A DNA stretch of 64,000 bases from Trichoderma breve (lineage: Eukaryota; Ascomycota; Sordariomycetes; Hypocreales; Hypocreaceae), in assembly GCF_028502605.1 (NCBI RefSeq), contig NC_079235.1, positions 2,108,001-2,172,000 of the forward strand, read 5' to 3'. A program made the translations under genes and the position numbers. Below, one piece after another: positions 11,718 through 23,463 of this stretch (positions are counted from its first letter, which is position 1; the number at the start of each line of letters is the position of its first letter). The notes under the pieces were generated by a model. That model made no database searches, had not been told where the DNA came from, and worked only from the letters and a program-made list of their open reading frames with translations.

Positions 11718-12429
11718 TCATGATGTTGCCGCTGCAGCCTTCGGCGGCGTCCACACCATGCACTTTTCTTCATAAAATTCCGTAGGCTCACTCGACCCTC
11801 GAGGCGGCAACATCATCGATAGCTCATCTCTGATGTCAAAGCCCATCTTTTGGTAAAACGTCACAGCATTCATCGTAGCTTCTAGCACAAGAGGGAGACC
11901 CTCTGCGGTGGCGAGTTCCTGGACCTTGCGCAGAAGCAATGATGCAGCTCCGCGTCCAGCCCAGCGAGGATCCGTGCAAAGATACGTTGGATCTATCATG
12001 ATCTTGTTGTTAGCAGCCGGTCAAATCCAAAGATGTCTCATCAAACTCACGATAATATGCCGTCTCCTTTCCAACAGCCCTATTCCTCACCCTCTCCGTC
12101 AACGCCGCATACGGATCCAAATACTCGGCCCTCGCAATATCCGGCCACTCCTCCTCTTCAACCTGCTCCTGCTCGCCAGGCCTATGAACAAGCCACTTGA
12201 CAAAACTCACCACCTCCCCCGTCTCCCCATCCTTCGCAACCAGCACCCCCTTGTCCCCGTCTCTCAGATGCTCCAGCGTGTTCATCTCCAACCAGCCGTG
12301 GAAAAACTGCAGACCCTCCGGGCTCGGGAACTGCGCGTGCGTAAGGAGGTTCTCGTCCATGGCCCGCAGGTGCACCGTTGATACCGCCGAGACATCGGTT
12401 TCGGACGGCGTGCAGAGTATAAGTGACAT
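11718..12429 (-). CDS. GNAT-family N-acetyltransferase
   Basis: Two exons, 12429-12051 and 11992-11718, with a 58-bp intron bearing a CTAAC branch site; product 217 residues. The C-terminal half has the GNAT acetyl-CoA loop R-x-x-G-x-G/A as DPRWAGRGAASLLL (motif A), then LVLEATMNAVTFYQKMGF, the typical helix-strand of motif B with the conserved FYQKMGF. The splice joins Tyr-Tyr to HPTYLCTDPRW in the right frame. The family transfers acetyl groups from acetyl-CoA to amines of small molecules or proteins; the acceptor is not predictable. A stretch of acidic residues (EQVEEEEWP) sits in the substrate-side N-terminal half. No signal peptide is visible, so cytosolic action is likely. Confidence 0.85.
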
Positions 12430-12822
12430 TGTAGTTGTAGTATTCTATTTTTGGTGGATGTATGTCATCAACGCATTAATCAACTCATTCATTGATTCAT
12501 CTCAACACCTTGGTCTCACTCAGCCTCTTCATGAACAAAATATCGTACACACAAACACACAGCAAATATCACAACTTCGACGACTCACATGCCCACCCAC
12601 GCTCTCTCTAACATGTGGAAACTTCTTCATCCAATCAACAAAAAAAGATACGTACTCATGATCCACCTGATTGGCAGAGCTGCATCTGCCCCACCAAAAT
12701 ACGCCTCAAGCCAGATCTCCACTCTTTTCAACCCCCACGATCCAAGCCATCTTCCACAATCAGAGTCATAGTCACAGCCTGTATAATGTGAAAAATCCCG
12801 CTACTCTTTCAACCAATGGATT
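12430..12822. other. Intergenic between GNAT gene and tRNA-Phe
   Basis: Upstream DNA of the GNAT gene (read leftward) and 5' flank of the tRNA (read rightward). Nothing coding is supported. Confidence 0.5.
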
Positions 12823-12923
12823 GCGACCTTAGCTCAGCTGGGAGAGCGTCAGACTGAAGTCTTCCAACTCCAGTCATCTTAATTGACATCTGAAGGTCGT
12901 GTGTTCGATCCACACAGGTCGCA
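12823..12923 (+). tRNA. tRNA-Phe (GAA) with a 28-nt intron
   Basis: The acceptor arms GCGACCT (12823-12829) and AGGTCGC (12916-12922) pair perfectly, followed by discriminator A at 12923. Box A is intact (TTAGCTCAGCTGGGAG in the D arm) and box B reads GTTCGATCC. The anticodon loop gives GAA at 12856-12858 with G37 at 12859. The intron is 12860-12887, one base 3' of the anticodon as in all fungal nuclear tRNA introns, and the anticodon stem closes as TCAGA with TCTGA. The mature length is 73 before CCA addition. A T-run (pol III terminator) begins at 12927. Confidence 0.97.
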
Positions 12924-12926
12924 AAC

Positions 12927-12938
12927 TTTTGTCTTTTT
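12927..12938 (+). terminator. RNA polymerase III T-run terminator
   Basis: TTTT three bases after the tRNA, with a second run of five T shortly after. Confidence 0.8.
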
Positions 12939-13143
12939 GGCAGTCTATCAAACCGGGGGTCATGCACGGCAAATGAAGTCAGTCAAGCGAGTTGGTGAAG
13001 GAGTCATCTATTCTATATATTTAGAATGAATACTGACTGTTTGGTTCCCCTTGAGTTGCTGATGTATGTGTCTGTCATGGTTCTTTTTTGTACTGATTGG
13101 TATGATTCCAATACCGACTACCTAATACTGGTGGTGTCAACAC

Positions 13144-15395
13144 TTATTTGGCAGAAATGCCCAACTCTTCGTAAAACGCCTCGGTGCTAGGCTCTCTGCC
13201 CAAAAACTCCTTCAAAAACTCCATCTCTTCGATGCTGCCGCCGCGTTCCAGCACCGTGTGGCGGTATCGTCGGCCTTCCTTACCGTCCATTGGGTTCTTC
13301 TTGAAGAAAGAATGGAACATGTCCAACGAGAAGACTTCAGAATAGAGGTAGCCATAGTAGCCGGCATCGTAACCGCCGAGGAAATGACCAATGGTGGCAT
13401 ATCGGTTGCCCCATTCACTAGCACATGTTAGTAATGAGCGACGCAATCGAGTGGAATAGAGAAATGGGGAGGTCATACATAGTTTCGCCAGCATCCTCTG
13501 GGCCCTTGATGCCCGAGATGTCATGACGGAGCTGGTTCCAGAGCCTGCCATAATGTATATCTTTGGCTTCTTCATTGGACTTCGGGCCATGAACGGTCAT
13601 GTCAAAAGTTCCGATAACGAGCTGAGACAGCGCGCCGATTGCAGAGTTGAGATGCTTGGTCTTTACCAGCTTCTCTACAAGCTCGTCGGGGATGCTTTCC
13701 CCAGTCTCCCAGTGCTTCGACAGCGATTTCAATACACTTGGCGTCCAGCACCAGTTCTCAAGCATTTGAGAGGGTGCTTCAACGAAATCAGCCACGGTGG
13801 CAGTGCCATGGGTATAGCTGAAACGAGATCGGCCAGCAAGGTCATGGATGCCGTGGCCAAGCTCGTGGAAGAAGGTAACGACTTCATGGTGCTTGAGCAG
13901 CGACGGCTTGGTCGCGGTTGGCTTGCTGAAATTGCACACCAGAGAGGTTGAAGGGTAGCTTCGCTTTCCATCTACCGTGAGGAAGCCGGGCTCGATTCCA
14001 AAGTTTGCATAATGTCCGTACTTGTTGTCTCTAGGGAAGAGATCAAGGTATAGGTAGCCGCAGAACTCACCGCCCTTAGCGGCCTCATCCCAGACGCTGT
14101 AAACGATGACATCTTCATGCCAAGAGATATCTTCAGCCTTTCCGGTGGGGCTCAGTCGCGCGCGATCCTCCGGGCCGAGCTCAACAAAGACGAAGCCAAA
14201 GATTTCTTCAAAAATCTTCAGCATGCCAGCAAATGTTGATTCTGCTGGGTAGTACTGTGAGATTGCGACCTCATCTACGCTGTACTCCTTTTCTTTCATG
14301 ATTCTCGTGTAGTAACCAGCATCCCACATATAAAAGTTGCCGTCAAAGGGGATGCCGCGCTCTTCATAGTCTCGCTTCTTGTATTCTGTGAGTTTCTGGA
14401 CTTCCTTCTCGCCTCCAGGGGCCAAGCGAGTTCTCAAGTCGCCCAAAAACTCGTTGACGCGGGTCGGCGACTTTGCCATCTTCTCCTCAATCCGGACGCT
14501 TGCATGGTTCGGGTAGCCTAAAAGTCGAGCAGCTTCATCTCGAAGCACCATAATCTCCTTGAAGATTTCGACATTGTTGTTTACCTAAATATGCCGCGTC
14601 AGCCAAAGAGTCATATATAGTAATACTTAGTGCGGAGAGAACCCTGATGGGCTGGTCTCATACCTTGTTGGAATCCGCAATAATATATCTGCGTCTGGTA
14701 TCTTCATGTATAGCATACTTGCTCAAAGGGGTAAAGTGATTGTATTTGAATGTGACCTTCACTTTTCCTTCGTTTTCGCCAGTTCCCTTTTCGAGCGTGT
14801 CGACATCAATATCATCTTTGGGCACTCCCTCGAGCTCCTGGGGAGTAAACCAGACTCCACCCTTTTCCTCGTTGAGATTCTTCTTGCCCTGGATGCAGAG
14901 TTGACTAAGGCGCTTCTGGATCTCCTTGAAGCGGTCTCTCTTCTCTCCAGGTGGAAGAAGCAAGCCGTTGCGTATGTACTTTTGGCGTTCCTTCTCTAAG
15001 ATATGGAGCGACTCTTTGTCCAAGTTTTGAGACTCTCGAGTGGCATAGGCCGCGTCCACCAGCTTAAACACATCCTCTCGCATCTTTGCCTCAATATAGA
15101 AATCGTTCAAGAGCTCTTCAGCCTTGGTGGAAGCTTCTCGGAGGGACTCGTTTGTCGATACATGTTGATAAAAGGTCAGGATGTTCTGGGGGCCTGAAGA
15201 ATCGTTGCCATCAATGAGGATGGGCTTCAGAGTGTTGTCGAAAGTAGCAGTCTCGGGAGTCACGCTGGCGACGATTTGATCCAAGACACTCTTGCTCTGG
15301 TCGGCGCTCTTCTTCGCATCAGCCAGAATGGATTCAGCCGTGGCCGTAAAGACCGGCGGCCGCTGCGGCGGGTTTCGAAATTGCTCGGGAGCCAT
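13144..15395 (-). CDS. mepB: Thimet-oligopeptidase-type metallopeptidase (MepB)
   Basis: Exons 15395-14664, 14584-13479 and 13417-13144, with introns of 79 and 61 bp; 703 residues from the first in-frame ATG. It is an M3-family zinc peptidase: HELGH at about residues 484-488 inside FFHELGHGIHDL supplies two zinc ligands and the catalytic Glu, and the downstream QMLENWCW segment carries the third acidic ligand. The C-terminal FLGGYDAGYYGYLYSEVFS block is the M3 substrate-binding loop. These enzymes cut short peptides released by proteasomes and other proteases. The frame stays open upstream of the ATG without any AUG and encodes an excellent mitochondrial presequence starting near 15503; see findings. 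The cytosolic form from the ATG is the safe call. Confidence 0.93.
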
Positions 15396-15503
15396 GCTGC
15401 TGGTGGTCAAGAAGCGACGATATGAGGGAAGACGGGCTATTCCTTGCAGCCGTACGTGACTCGCAAGAGAGTTGAGGCGCAGAAGAGCTCGTTGGGAAGC
15501 CAG
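15393..15503 (-). other. AUG-less in-frame mitochondrial-type leader of mepB
   Basis: Minus-strand frame of mepB, open from 15593 to the ATG at 15395. A CTG at 15503-15501 has the context ACC-CTG-G (A at -3, G at +4). From it run 36 codons free of Asp/Glu, with regularly spaced Arg (RALLRLNSLASHVRLQGI then RLPSYRRF) and ending in LTTSS before the ATG, the composition of a mitochondrial targeting sequence. There is no ATG on this strand for at least 200 bases upstream. Confidence 0.6.
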
Positions 15504-16704
15504 GGTTGCGGCGAGAAGGAGCACGAGGAGGGAGAGGAGGAGAAGGAGGGGCTTTATGGCACGAGGTCGCTCCAGCTCGATGACGGGCTGTCCTTACGTA
15601 CGAAGTACAAGCTTGGCCGGAGATTCTGTCCCAAATTGGCCCGCTTGGACTGCAGGACGTATGACAGCGTGATGTTGCTTCAGCCTACCAGAAGGGCGGA
15701 AATTGAGTGCTGGTGAGGGGTAGGTAGAGTGATGCCCAGAGACGAGACAGTTGACGCGGCAGAACGCGGCTTTGGGTTGAACAGTGTGAATTGGGAGTCT
15801 GGATCGAAAAACGTTAATTGTGTTGATTGTATTATTGCATTAGATTATACTATCGTAGTATTGTCTTGTATTGTATCTATGATTGTTTATTTAGCGCCGA
15901 TAAATGGCTGCTGGCTTCAGCCGCCTCTCGCCTCCCATGGGGCAGAGGCTGTTCTCATAATAGCTATTAGACTTTACAAAAGGCATCATTAATGCTAAGC
16001 TAGGCCGCTTAGTAGCTTCTTCAACGGCGCCGAGAACGCCGGATTTATACTGAAGAAATGCCAAGTCGGTCCAAAGCAGCAAGTAATGTTATTGCCACCT
16101 ATTGTACTCGTATGCAGTCAAGGCAGTTTACTGGCGTGGGCAATGAATTCAGTTTGGGCAGCATTACCACATGTCAATACCTTAAGCTCCGGTATTTGCA
16201 CTTTGGAGTGACTCTATCCGGCAGGTGGTGAGCCGCTAAGCCCAACCGCATCGCGGGGTTGCTCCGCATGCAAAGGGGGGTTGAAGACAGGTTAACCAGC
16301 CATGCAATCGGAAAAATGCATGCCAATTTAACGGTAATAACAAGGTCGATCTACAACTACTAAAGTGCAAAGATACAGTGGTTACCTACGTCTTTAGTAC
16401 TTGACATAGATACGGAACAATTTACTACTACCGAACAAGGGAGTAGTCGCTCTCACATCCAGTAAAATATTCAGATTCAAGACGGCCGACTCATTCCATT
16501 GTGCACTCCAAGTTACCAACACATGTTCATATTTCCACTGGTAGCAAACAAAGTCTACGGCCATCCCGTACAAAAGAAAAATTCATCAATCCCAAGCGTG
16601 CCCAATTTCACTGCCATAATCAAAACAAACACATAGCAACGCCATCCCGTTCGCAGATGCACTTAGATGCCACCGGGGGTTAGGTTCTTCGTACAAGGGG
16701 AATT
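15396..16704. other. Intergenic: mepB leader and 3' flank of light-chain gene
   Basis: Apart from the mepB leader described separately, I see no gene. Short ORFs at 15444-16082 are antisense to the leader or random. Confidence 0.55.
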
Positions 16705-17320
16705 TTAGTTGGCGAGGATAGTTCGGACAAGATCTGCGTAGAAAACAAGCGCACGGTCAGCAAGCTGGATGTAATATAGGGAGACAAATGCAGGCCAAAA
16801 AAAGCCATGCCGGTGAGGTCGTACCTGTGTAGTTGATCTGGCCAGAGCTGGTGTCCACAGCCTTGAGCAGCTCATCGACCTCCTCCTCCGTCATCTTCTC
16901 GCCCAGGTTGGTCAGGATGTACTTGAGCTGGCCGACGCCGATAAAGCCCGTCATGTCTTTATCAAACACTTGGAAGCCACGGCAGTATTCTTCGGGCTCG
17001 CCAGGGTCGCGGAATCCGCCGGGTCGGTTCAGGATGCGCTGGAAGGTCTCGAAATCAACTGCGCCAGGGGTAAGGAGCAAGAGTCAGCACAGCTGCGCAT
17101 AATCGACAAATCGAGAACGGGAGAATATGCGAAACCTACATTCGCCTCCGAGGCCCTTCTCCAGCTCCTGGATCTCAGCCAGCGTGGGGTTCTGGCCGCA
17201 TGCTCGCAGCAGGTCACCCAGCGAGTCGACGGCACAGCGACCGTTGCCGCGCTTGTCGAACAGGGCAAAAGCCTCCTTGTAGTTGGTCGAGGCCTGGGAA
17301 TCAAACTGATTAGAAGCCAT
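16705..17320 (-). CDS. mlc1: Myosin essential light chain (Mlc1/Cdc4-type EF-hand protein)
   Basis: Three exons: 17320-17140, 17058-16825 and a 29-base last exon 16733-16705; introns 81 and 91 bp; 147 residues. It has four EF-hand-like units as in calmodulin relatives: EF1 around FALFDKRGNGRCAVDSLGDLL, a degenerate EF2 restored by the first splice (LGGEFDFETFQRIL), EF3 FQVFDKDMTGFIGVGQLKYIL and a degenerate EF4. The last exon supplies DLVRTILAN and a stop, the typical light-chain tail (yTDLVxxILAN). Yeast Mlc1 and fission-yeast Cdc4 of ~140-150 residues bind IQ motifs of type II and V myosins at the cytokinetic ring and on secretory cargo; the role here is inferred from that family. Confidence 0.9.
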
Positions 17321-18637
17321 GTTTTTTATCCTTTTTCTTCTTCGTTTCGTTTCTCAAAATGTGCAAATGCCGGGCTGAAGCGCAAGTCTCTCGAATGCGA
17401 CCGGGTGATGCAGCTTCTTTTCGCAGGAGAAATGGGGGACAAGCGGTTTGTTTTGGGATATTTTGGCTTTCGAGTTGCGCGCAAAACGGGAAGCAACAGG
17501 TGCTGGCGAATCATGTGCGGCGCCAGCACCAGACGAACTCGGGCCGGCTTTGTTTACATCGAGCGGTGCTGGGGCAACTCACCATTGTGATTGGTGTCAG
17601 CTTTGCTTTGTCAGATGGGACTTGTCTCTGTGTCGCTGTCTCAAAAGTCGGTTCGGGTTCAGCACGCGTGTTCCAAAAACCGTCGTCAATGATGTCTTTC
17701 AGACTCAACAATGATGCAAAGTTGAAAATGACAACAAGAGGTCTGCGTCTCCTGACATTGATGCCCCACTGGGTCCCCTTGCCTGGTCCTGACGGGGCAA
17801 CGAGTCAATAGTCGGCATCGCAGCCAATCGACCTGTCGCTTGTCGTGGAGGCGGTCTGTATAATTAGGCGGCATAATCGATGGATGATTTGCTGCCATGG
17901 TTTATGCCGTGCATTGCGCCCCATAACAACGCTACGGTTCTGATTATGCATCTTCTACGGAGTAGTCTGGAGTAGTATTGCCGCTGTTTACCAAGAATAG
18001 AGTAGGACCGGGGTTTTCAAACAACCTCCGTCTCACTGTTTATCATCGTAGAGTGCTGTAGTTTCCAAAACATAAGAGCGAGCATCACACCAAGGATTGT
18101 TGGTGTCTATAATAGGATCCTAACAATTGCACGGAGCGTTATACATATCTAGGTAGGTATATATAGTCTGCCTCATTATTATATTTGCCCGCAGCTGAGT
18201 ATATTGTATGAAAAAAAACCTTGCTGTAATGATCGATCGCCAACTCTGTTTACGCTTACAGGTCGAGCACCTTGGACTCTGTTGGCTGCCTACCCTACAG
18301 TTCACTATATCATCTCGAGGGCCTCCCCATCTCCTCCATTCCGCAGTAAAATACTCAGTTAGTCGCTACTCTACCTGATCATGACAAATAATTACAGTCT
18401 CAATCAGTTGTTATCTATGTCTATGCCGTTCATCCGTCAAATGTCACCTTGGAGTGCCATCCTGAGATAACCTCGATATGTTCCGATAATCAACCGATGA
18501 GGACTTCCTGCGATTAATCACGTCAGCTAGCCGAGTCCGGTGCTTAGAAATGTCATAAAGAATACTCAATCCCTCTCAAACTATTAAACTCACAAGTAAA
18601 TACCCCTTCTCACACAAATCACACAGTTACAGGAAAC
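17321..18637. other. Divergent intergenic between mlc1 and CoA-binding gene
   Basis: 1.3 kb between two genes transcribed away from each other. It is non-coding as far as I can see; a TACGGAGTA word at 17956-17964 is one of four in the window. ORFs at 17359-17811 overlap on both strands without coding character. Confidence 0.55.
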
Positions 18638-19178
18638 ATGGCTGCAGTCACCGAGGCCACGGCCAAGCGCTTCTTCTCATCTCCCTTCTTTGCGGTTGTG
18701 GGAGCTAGCTCCAACCCCGCCAAATTTGGTCACAAAGGTTCAACACAAGCCCCTCCTTCATGCTCCTTGATATCAGAGCATCTCACTAATTCGGTTGTTA
18801 TCTTTTACAGTTCATGCCTGGTATCTGAATCATGATCTGCCCGTCACTCCCATCAACCCAGCGTCCAAGACCGTCACGGTGAATGACGAGGATTATCCTA
18901 CATTGCCAGATGTGAAGTCACTACCGAAGCCGACAGAAACGTCTGTCTCCATCATCACTCACCCCGGCATCACCATCAATGTCCTCAAGGAAGCCAAGAG
19001 CGTTGGTATTCCTGCGGTCTGGCTGCAGCCCGGCACTTTTGACAAGGACGTTCTGGACTTCGCTTTGGCTGACGGAACTTTTGAGGCTGTCGTCTACGGA
19101 GATGGAGGCCGGGGCTCTGAGGGCTGGTGCGTCCTTGTTGATGGTGGAAAAGCTTTGAAGGATGCTGGAAAGTTGTAG
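18638..19178 (+). CDS. CoA-binding (YccU-like Rossmann) protein
   Basis: Two exons, 18638-18737 and 18811-19178, joined across a 73-bp intron; 155 residues. The N-terminal VVGASSNPAKFGHKV is the nucleotide-binding loop of the CoA_binding family, related to the first domain of succinyl-CoA synthetase alpha subunits. VSIITHPGITINVLKEAKSVGIPAVWLQPGTFD is the second conserved strand-helix unit of small stand-alone members such as bacterial YccU. These proteins bind CoA or acyl-CoA; no catalytic role is settled for fungal members. The donor site reads GTTCAA, weaker than the others here, but the junction restores KVHAWYL in the right place. The gene is divergent from mlc1. Confidence 0.85.
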
Positions 19179-20639
19179 TGTAGCTCTGAGTTGCTGCTAT
19201 TGCACGGCGACCTGGACGGAGGTTTCTCAATTGGAATACTATCTGTGGTCATTATACCCGTTATCGGACTCACCCTGCCGTGCACCGGTGGGACTGGATG
19301 AGATTAGACCGAGTGAGATTACAGAGGATATGGCTTCGGAGGCGGCTCATCTGTTCAACTTATGAACAATAATATATCTGCATGAAAGATGAAAAGAAGC
19401 TCAGACTACCAAAACTTGCATGAGAAATGTCTAAACCACCATTTTGCGAGCGACAGGCTGGAAAAAGTACTTTACCCATACCTTATTTTACGAGTAAAAT
19501 CTCACGCTATCAAGTAGTATATGAGTAGTTGGAGAAAGAGGACGCCTAAATACGGTCGTTCGGTGGCATATGGGCCGTGTGAATAGCATTTCATATAGAG
19601 ACCGCATGGAGATTGAGATATGAGATAAAGGTAGTATGAAATCCTTTTGTAGATACTTGGGTGGATAGAAGACCAGACAAGGCGACGTTATGTACAGGTA
19701 GATCCAATGCCACGGCGCACGTTTTAAACGAAGACTTCCGGAAAGCCAATGTAAGTAAACCTCTGTCCCACATCTCTTATGGACTATGGCGGCTCAGTTC
19801 AAGATTCTGTATTGTACCTTGGATGCTCTATATATAAAGCTACTCTATTCTATACATCTTATGCTTCTATTCACACAGGTACATTTACACCATCGTATTC
19901 ATTTCAACTATACTTGTACTTGAGAAGATTGGGAACAAGGACTTTGAGCTCTACTGCTATCAGGCTCTGCTATTCTGCGACTACAGCGCCCTGAGCCCTT
20001 GGTCACCATCCAACCTATTTACCTTATACTGGACTATGAAAATGAAAGTTGAGAAAAGGAATTGTGGCCAGTAATAATGCAAGCAAGCTGGGTGATATAT
20101 TCAACTTCTTACAACCAAACTCCTATCATCTGGTCAGTGATCCATGGATTGCAAATTACAGTGCCAGGCCTCCCTAGCGTGGCGCTTCCAGGGGCTTCCA
20201 GGGAGCCAAGCGCTGTAAGTTCAGTGGCTGAAGCCGCGCCCCACCCTGCGATGGAAGTAAACAAACGCGGTCGCGGACCCACGTCACGATGCAGCGTCAA
20301 ACAAACAATCAACTGTTGTCTCAGCTGCTGTCCATTCTCGCAGGCCCAATCTCGACTCGACTCCCCTAATCGAAGCCGAAACCCCGATATCACACCTTTT
20401 ATCAGACTTCGACAAAGGACGAATACCTCCCAATCACGTCTCGCAAACCGCCGATATACAACCAGTTGGCACTTCCTGAGATGCTGCTCTTGGGCCTCTG
20501 ATAGTCGGTTAAGAGCTTTGCGCCCTTCGTGCCTGCGTTGTCTCTTGTTCACGCCATTCCGACCCAGAAACTAATTACGAGTATACAACAACAAGCCTCC
20601 AGCTGCCGTCCCTCGCCCACGCTTGAGGCGATCCTCAAC
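19179..20639. other. Intergenic upstream of bir1
   Basis: 3' flank of the CoA-binding gene followed by the bir1 promoter. Short ORFs at 19162-19365 and 20062-20574 lack conservation cues and overlap an antisense ORF. Confidence 0.5.
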
Positions 20640-23463
20640 ATGGCCACAGAATTTGATCAGTATTTTACCTACGAAGCCCGCCTGGCTTCCTTTCAGAGAG
20701 CCACCAGGAAGCGCGGATCAACAACCGGTGGCCGAGCAGCCAAAGCTCTCAATTGGCCCCATAAGCAGATTTCTATCGCAAGCGTACGCGCCCTATTATT
20801 GCCAGGCAGTGCATCGATGGGAGACGTGCTGACCTCTTTTGTAGCTTGCCAGAGCCGGGTTTGTGTTTAGACCAAGCCCTGATAGCCCCGATAACACTGT
20901 TTGTTTTCTATGCGGAAAGGGACTCGATGGATGGGAAGCAGGCGATGACCCGATATACGAGCACGTCAAACATGCCCCCCATTGCGGCTGGGCAATAGTT
21001 GCTGCCATTGAGGTTGACATTGGCGACTACGGACGAGAGGATCCCAACGACCCCGAGATGATCGAAGCACGTAGAGCGACTTTTGCGGACAGATGGCCTC
21101 ACGAAAACAAAAAGGGATGGAAGTGCAAGACTAAGCAGGTTTGTCGCCGCTCGAGAGGATGAAGCCCAGGAACTGAAATATCATGCTGACATGTTACCAG
21201 CTGGTGGATGCTGGGTGGAAATACACCCCAACCGAAGAATCGGACGACATGGCTACGTGTACATACTGTCAATTGGCACTTGATGGATGGGAGCAAGGCG
21301 ACAAACCTTTGTGAGACTTGACTATCTGTCCCCTGGCCCGTACAGACTGACTAACTGTCATCTAGAGATGAACATTACAATCGGTCCCCTGATTGTCCCT
21401 TTTTCTCCCTAATTAGCCAATATAGGGCGCTGGGAAAAGGCTCTGGACGTGGAAAAGCATCGCGCAACTCAGCATCATCTGTTCAGTCTTATGGGACAGC
21501 CGCAGCTGACATTTCAAATGCCAGTGATGTGAGTGTGGGACCTGAAGACAGTCTTCTTACAACTGCCTCTTCGGCTTCACAACTGGACATGAAAAAACCC
21601 AGAGCAAAGAAGGGGGCCGCGGCAAAGGCTGGTAGAAAGAAGATCCAGAAAGATGACCAGTCTGAGCTGGACCAGAGTAGCCAGATGGAGGAAGAAACAC
21701 AGCGCCCAAAGGCTAGGCGCGGCAAGAAGAGACCGAGCGACGCAGTGGAAGACCCGGTACTGAGTTCAACAGACGGGCCCATATCGAAAAAACGAGCGTC
21801 ACGAACCCCTAGCGTTGGCAGCATTGATGGTGTTCACGAATACGACTCCGAGGCGACCGACATCTCCAGGGCTTCCTACAAAAAGAATGCAGCGCAGCCT
21901 CCTTCCAAGAGGGGTCGTAAGGGCGCCCCGAAGTTGATCTCGCATGCATCCATGGCGTCCTTACGGGCTCGCGGCGGGATTCCAGACGATGATGAGATTG
22001 AACGTGAGCTGGAGGCTGACCTGAATCGACAATTCACCGACGATGAGGAGATTTCATACGATTCTGACTTGTTACGAAACAAGGTTAAAGCGAATAGAAC
22101 TGTGACAGACTCGGAGAATGAAGCTTTTCGACCCGCAAAGCCAAGGTCGCCTGAGTATGCCATGTTTGATCCGGCGGTGCCCGAACCCGCTCAGGATGAA
22201 CTTGATGATGAGCTTAAAGCCTTACAAGCTGAGATGGAGGTTGACGAAGCAGAGCGGCCCCCGAAACCTAAAAGAGGTCGCAAAGCTGGTGTGCCAAAAG
22301 GAGCAAAACAAGTCAAAGCCCAAAAGGTCGAGCGGGAGACTGAATCCGAATTCCCAGAGTCACAGCAGGAAGAAGAGGGAGTGGGATCGGCTGACATTAG
22401 TGCGGGCAGCACCGCTGCTGGAAAGCGAGGGCGTGGACGACCAAGGGCCTCTCTCGGATCGCAAGATGAATCTGCCACTCTTGATGTTGCTGAATCGTCA
22501 CAACAATCGATTAAGCGCGGACCGGGTCGGCCGCCGTCTAGATTGTCATTAGCATCTCTATTGTCTGCTGAGACCGGCGACGCCCCTTCAGCTAACGCCC
22601 CCATAAAGCGAGCTCGCGGTCGACCCTCAAATGCGTCATTGCTGTCACTAGAGTCAACGGGGTCGGATGAGGACATCTTGGCTGCGCCTGCCCCGGCCCC
22701 AAAACGTAGGGGACGGCCGTCTAAGACTACTTCCGTGTTACACGGTCCTCGTGATATTGCAGCTGTTGAGAAGAGCAAAGATGCTCTTGCTCCTGGGAAG
22801 CGTGGACGCGGAAGACCGGCTAAGAAAGTGGTCGAAGCGATACCCGTGGAGCCTGTTGAGACGGAAGCTGAGGATGACTTTGTCGAAGCTCAGGAGTCGG
22901 TGGAGGAACCCATGCGATTGCCTAGGCAGTCGCCAGTTCGAGCCATTTTCTCTCCTAGGGGAGCGGCTGTGTCCTTGGCATCAGGCACTCCGTCCAAGCT
23001 TTTGTCGCCCGTGCCTTCGGCTAGGCAGGCGGTTCTGTCGCCTTCGCAATCTCCTCAGTCATCAGACGCAGAGAACCAGCCGCCCTCCAATCTCACCGCT
23101 GCCAAGCGCCTTGTGCTGGCTCCCAAAGCGTCAACTCCCACCCATGGATCACCTTCGAAGCGCAACGTTATGGCCGGTGTTCGAAGCACAACACCATGGG
23201 TAACGGCGAGTCTGGAGGCGATATTTGAGACGCCGCTCGAAAGTCCGGGCAAGGAGAATGAAGTAGATCGCTTTTTGAAACGCGGAAAGGAATTGACCAG
23301 TCCGGAAAGACGAATGACTGTGGAAGAGTGGATTTACTTTAACGCAGCCGAGGCAGAGAAGAAGCTCAAGTTTGAATGCGAGTCTTTGGTCAACCGATTC
23401 GAGATGGAGGGCACAAGAGCCATCAAAGTTTTGGAAGGCCTTGAGGTGGACGAAACCAGCTGA
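20640..23463 (+). CDS. bir1: Bir1/survivin-type chromosomal passenger protein with AT-hooks
   Basis: Exons 20640-20783, 20845-21138, 21201-21310 and 21366-23463; introns 61, 62 and 55 bp; 881 residues. Two BIR domains are built across the first four exons: BIR1 with zinc ligands C68, C71, H88, C95 and BIR2 with C166, C169, H186, C193, both with the DGW-E-x-GD signature. This two-BIR plus long tail layout is that of yeast Bir1 and fission-yeast Bir1/Cut17, the survivin subunit of the Aurora B chromosomal passenger complex at centromeres and spindle midzone. The tail is long, charged and Ser/Pro-rich with five R-G-R-P AT-hooks at about residues 535, 564, 595, 627 and 659. The C-terminus (VEEWIYFNAAEAEKKLKFECESL on) is a predicted helix that would contact INCENP/Borealin-like partners. 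Confidence 0.92.

Noticed and set aside
20062..20574. 170-codon + ORF just before bir1
   Set aside because: Overlaps a minus ORF of similar length and lies in the bir1 promoter; no domain.
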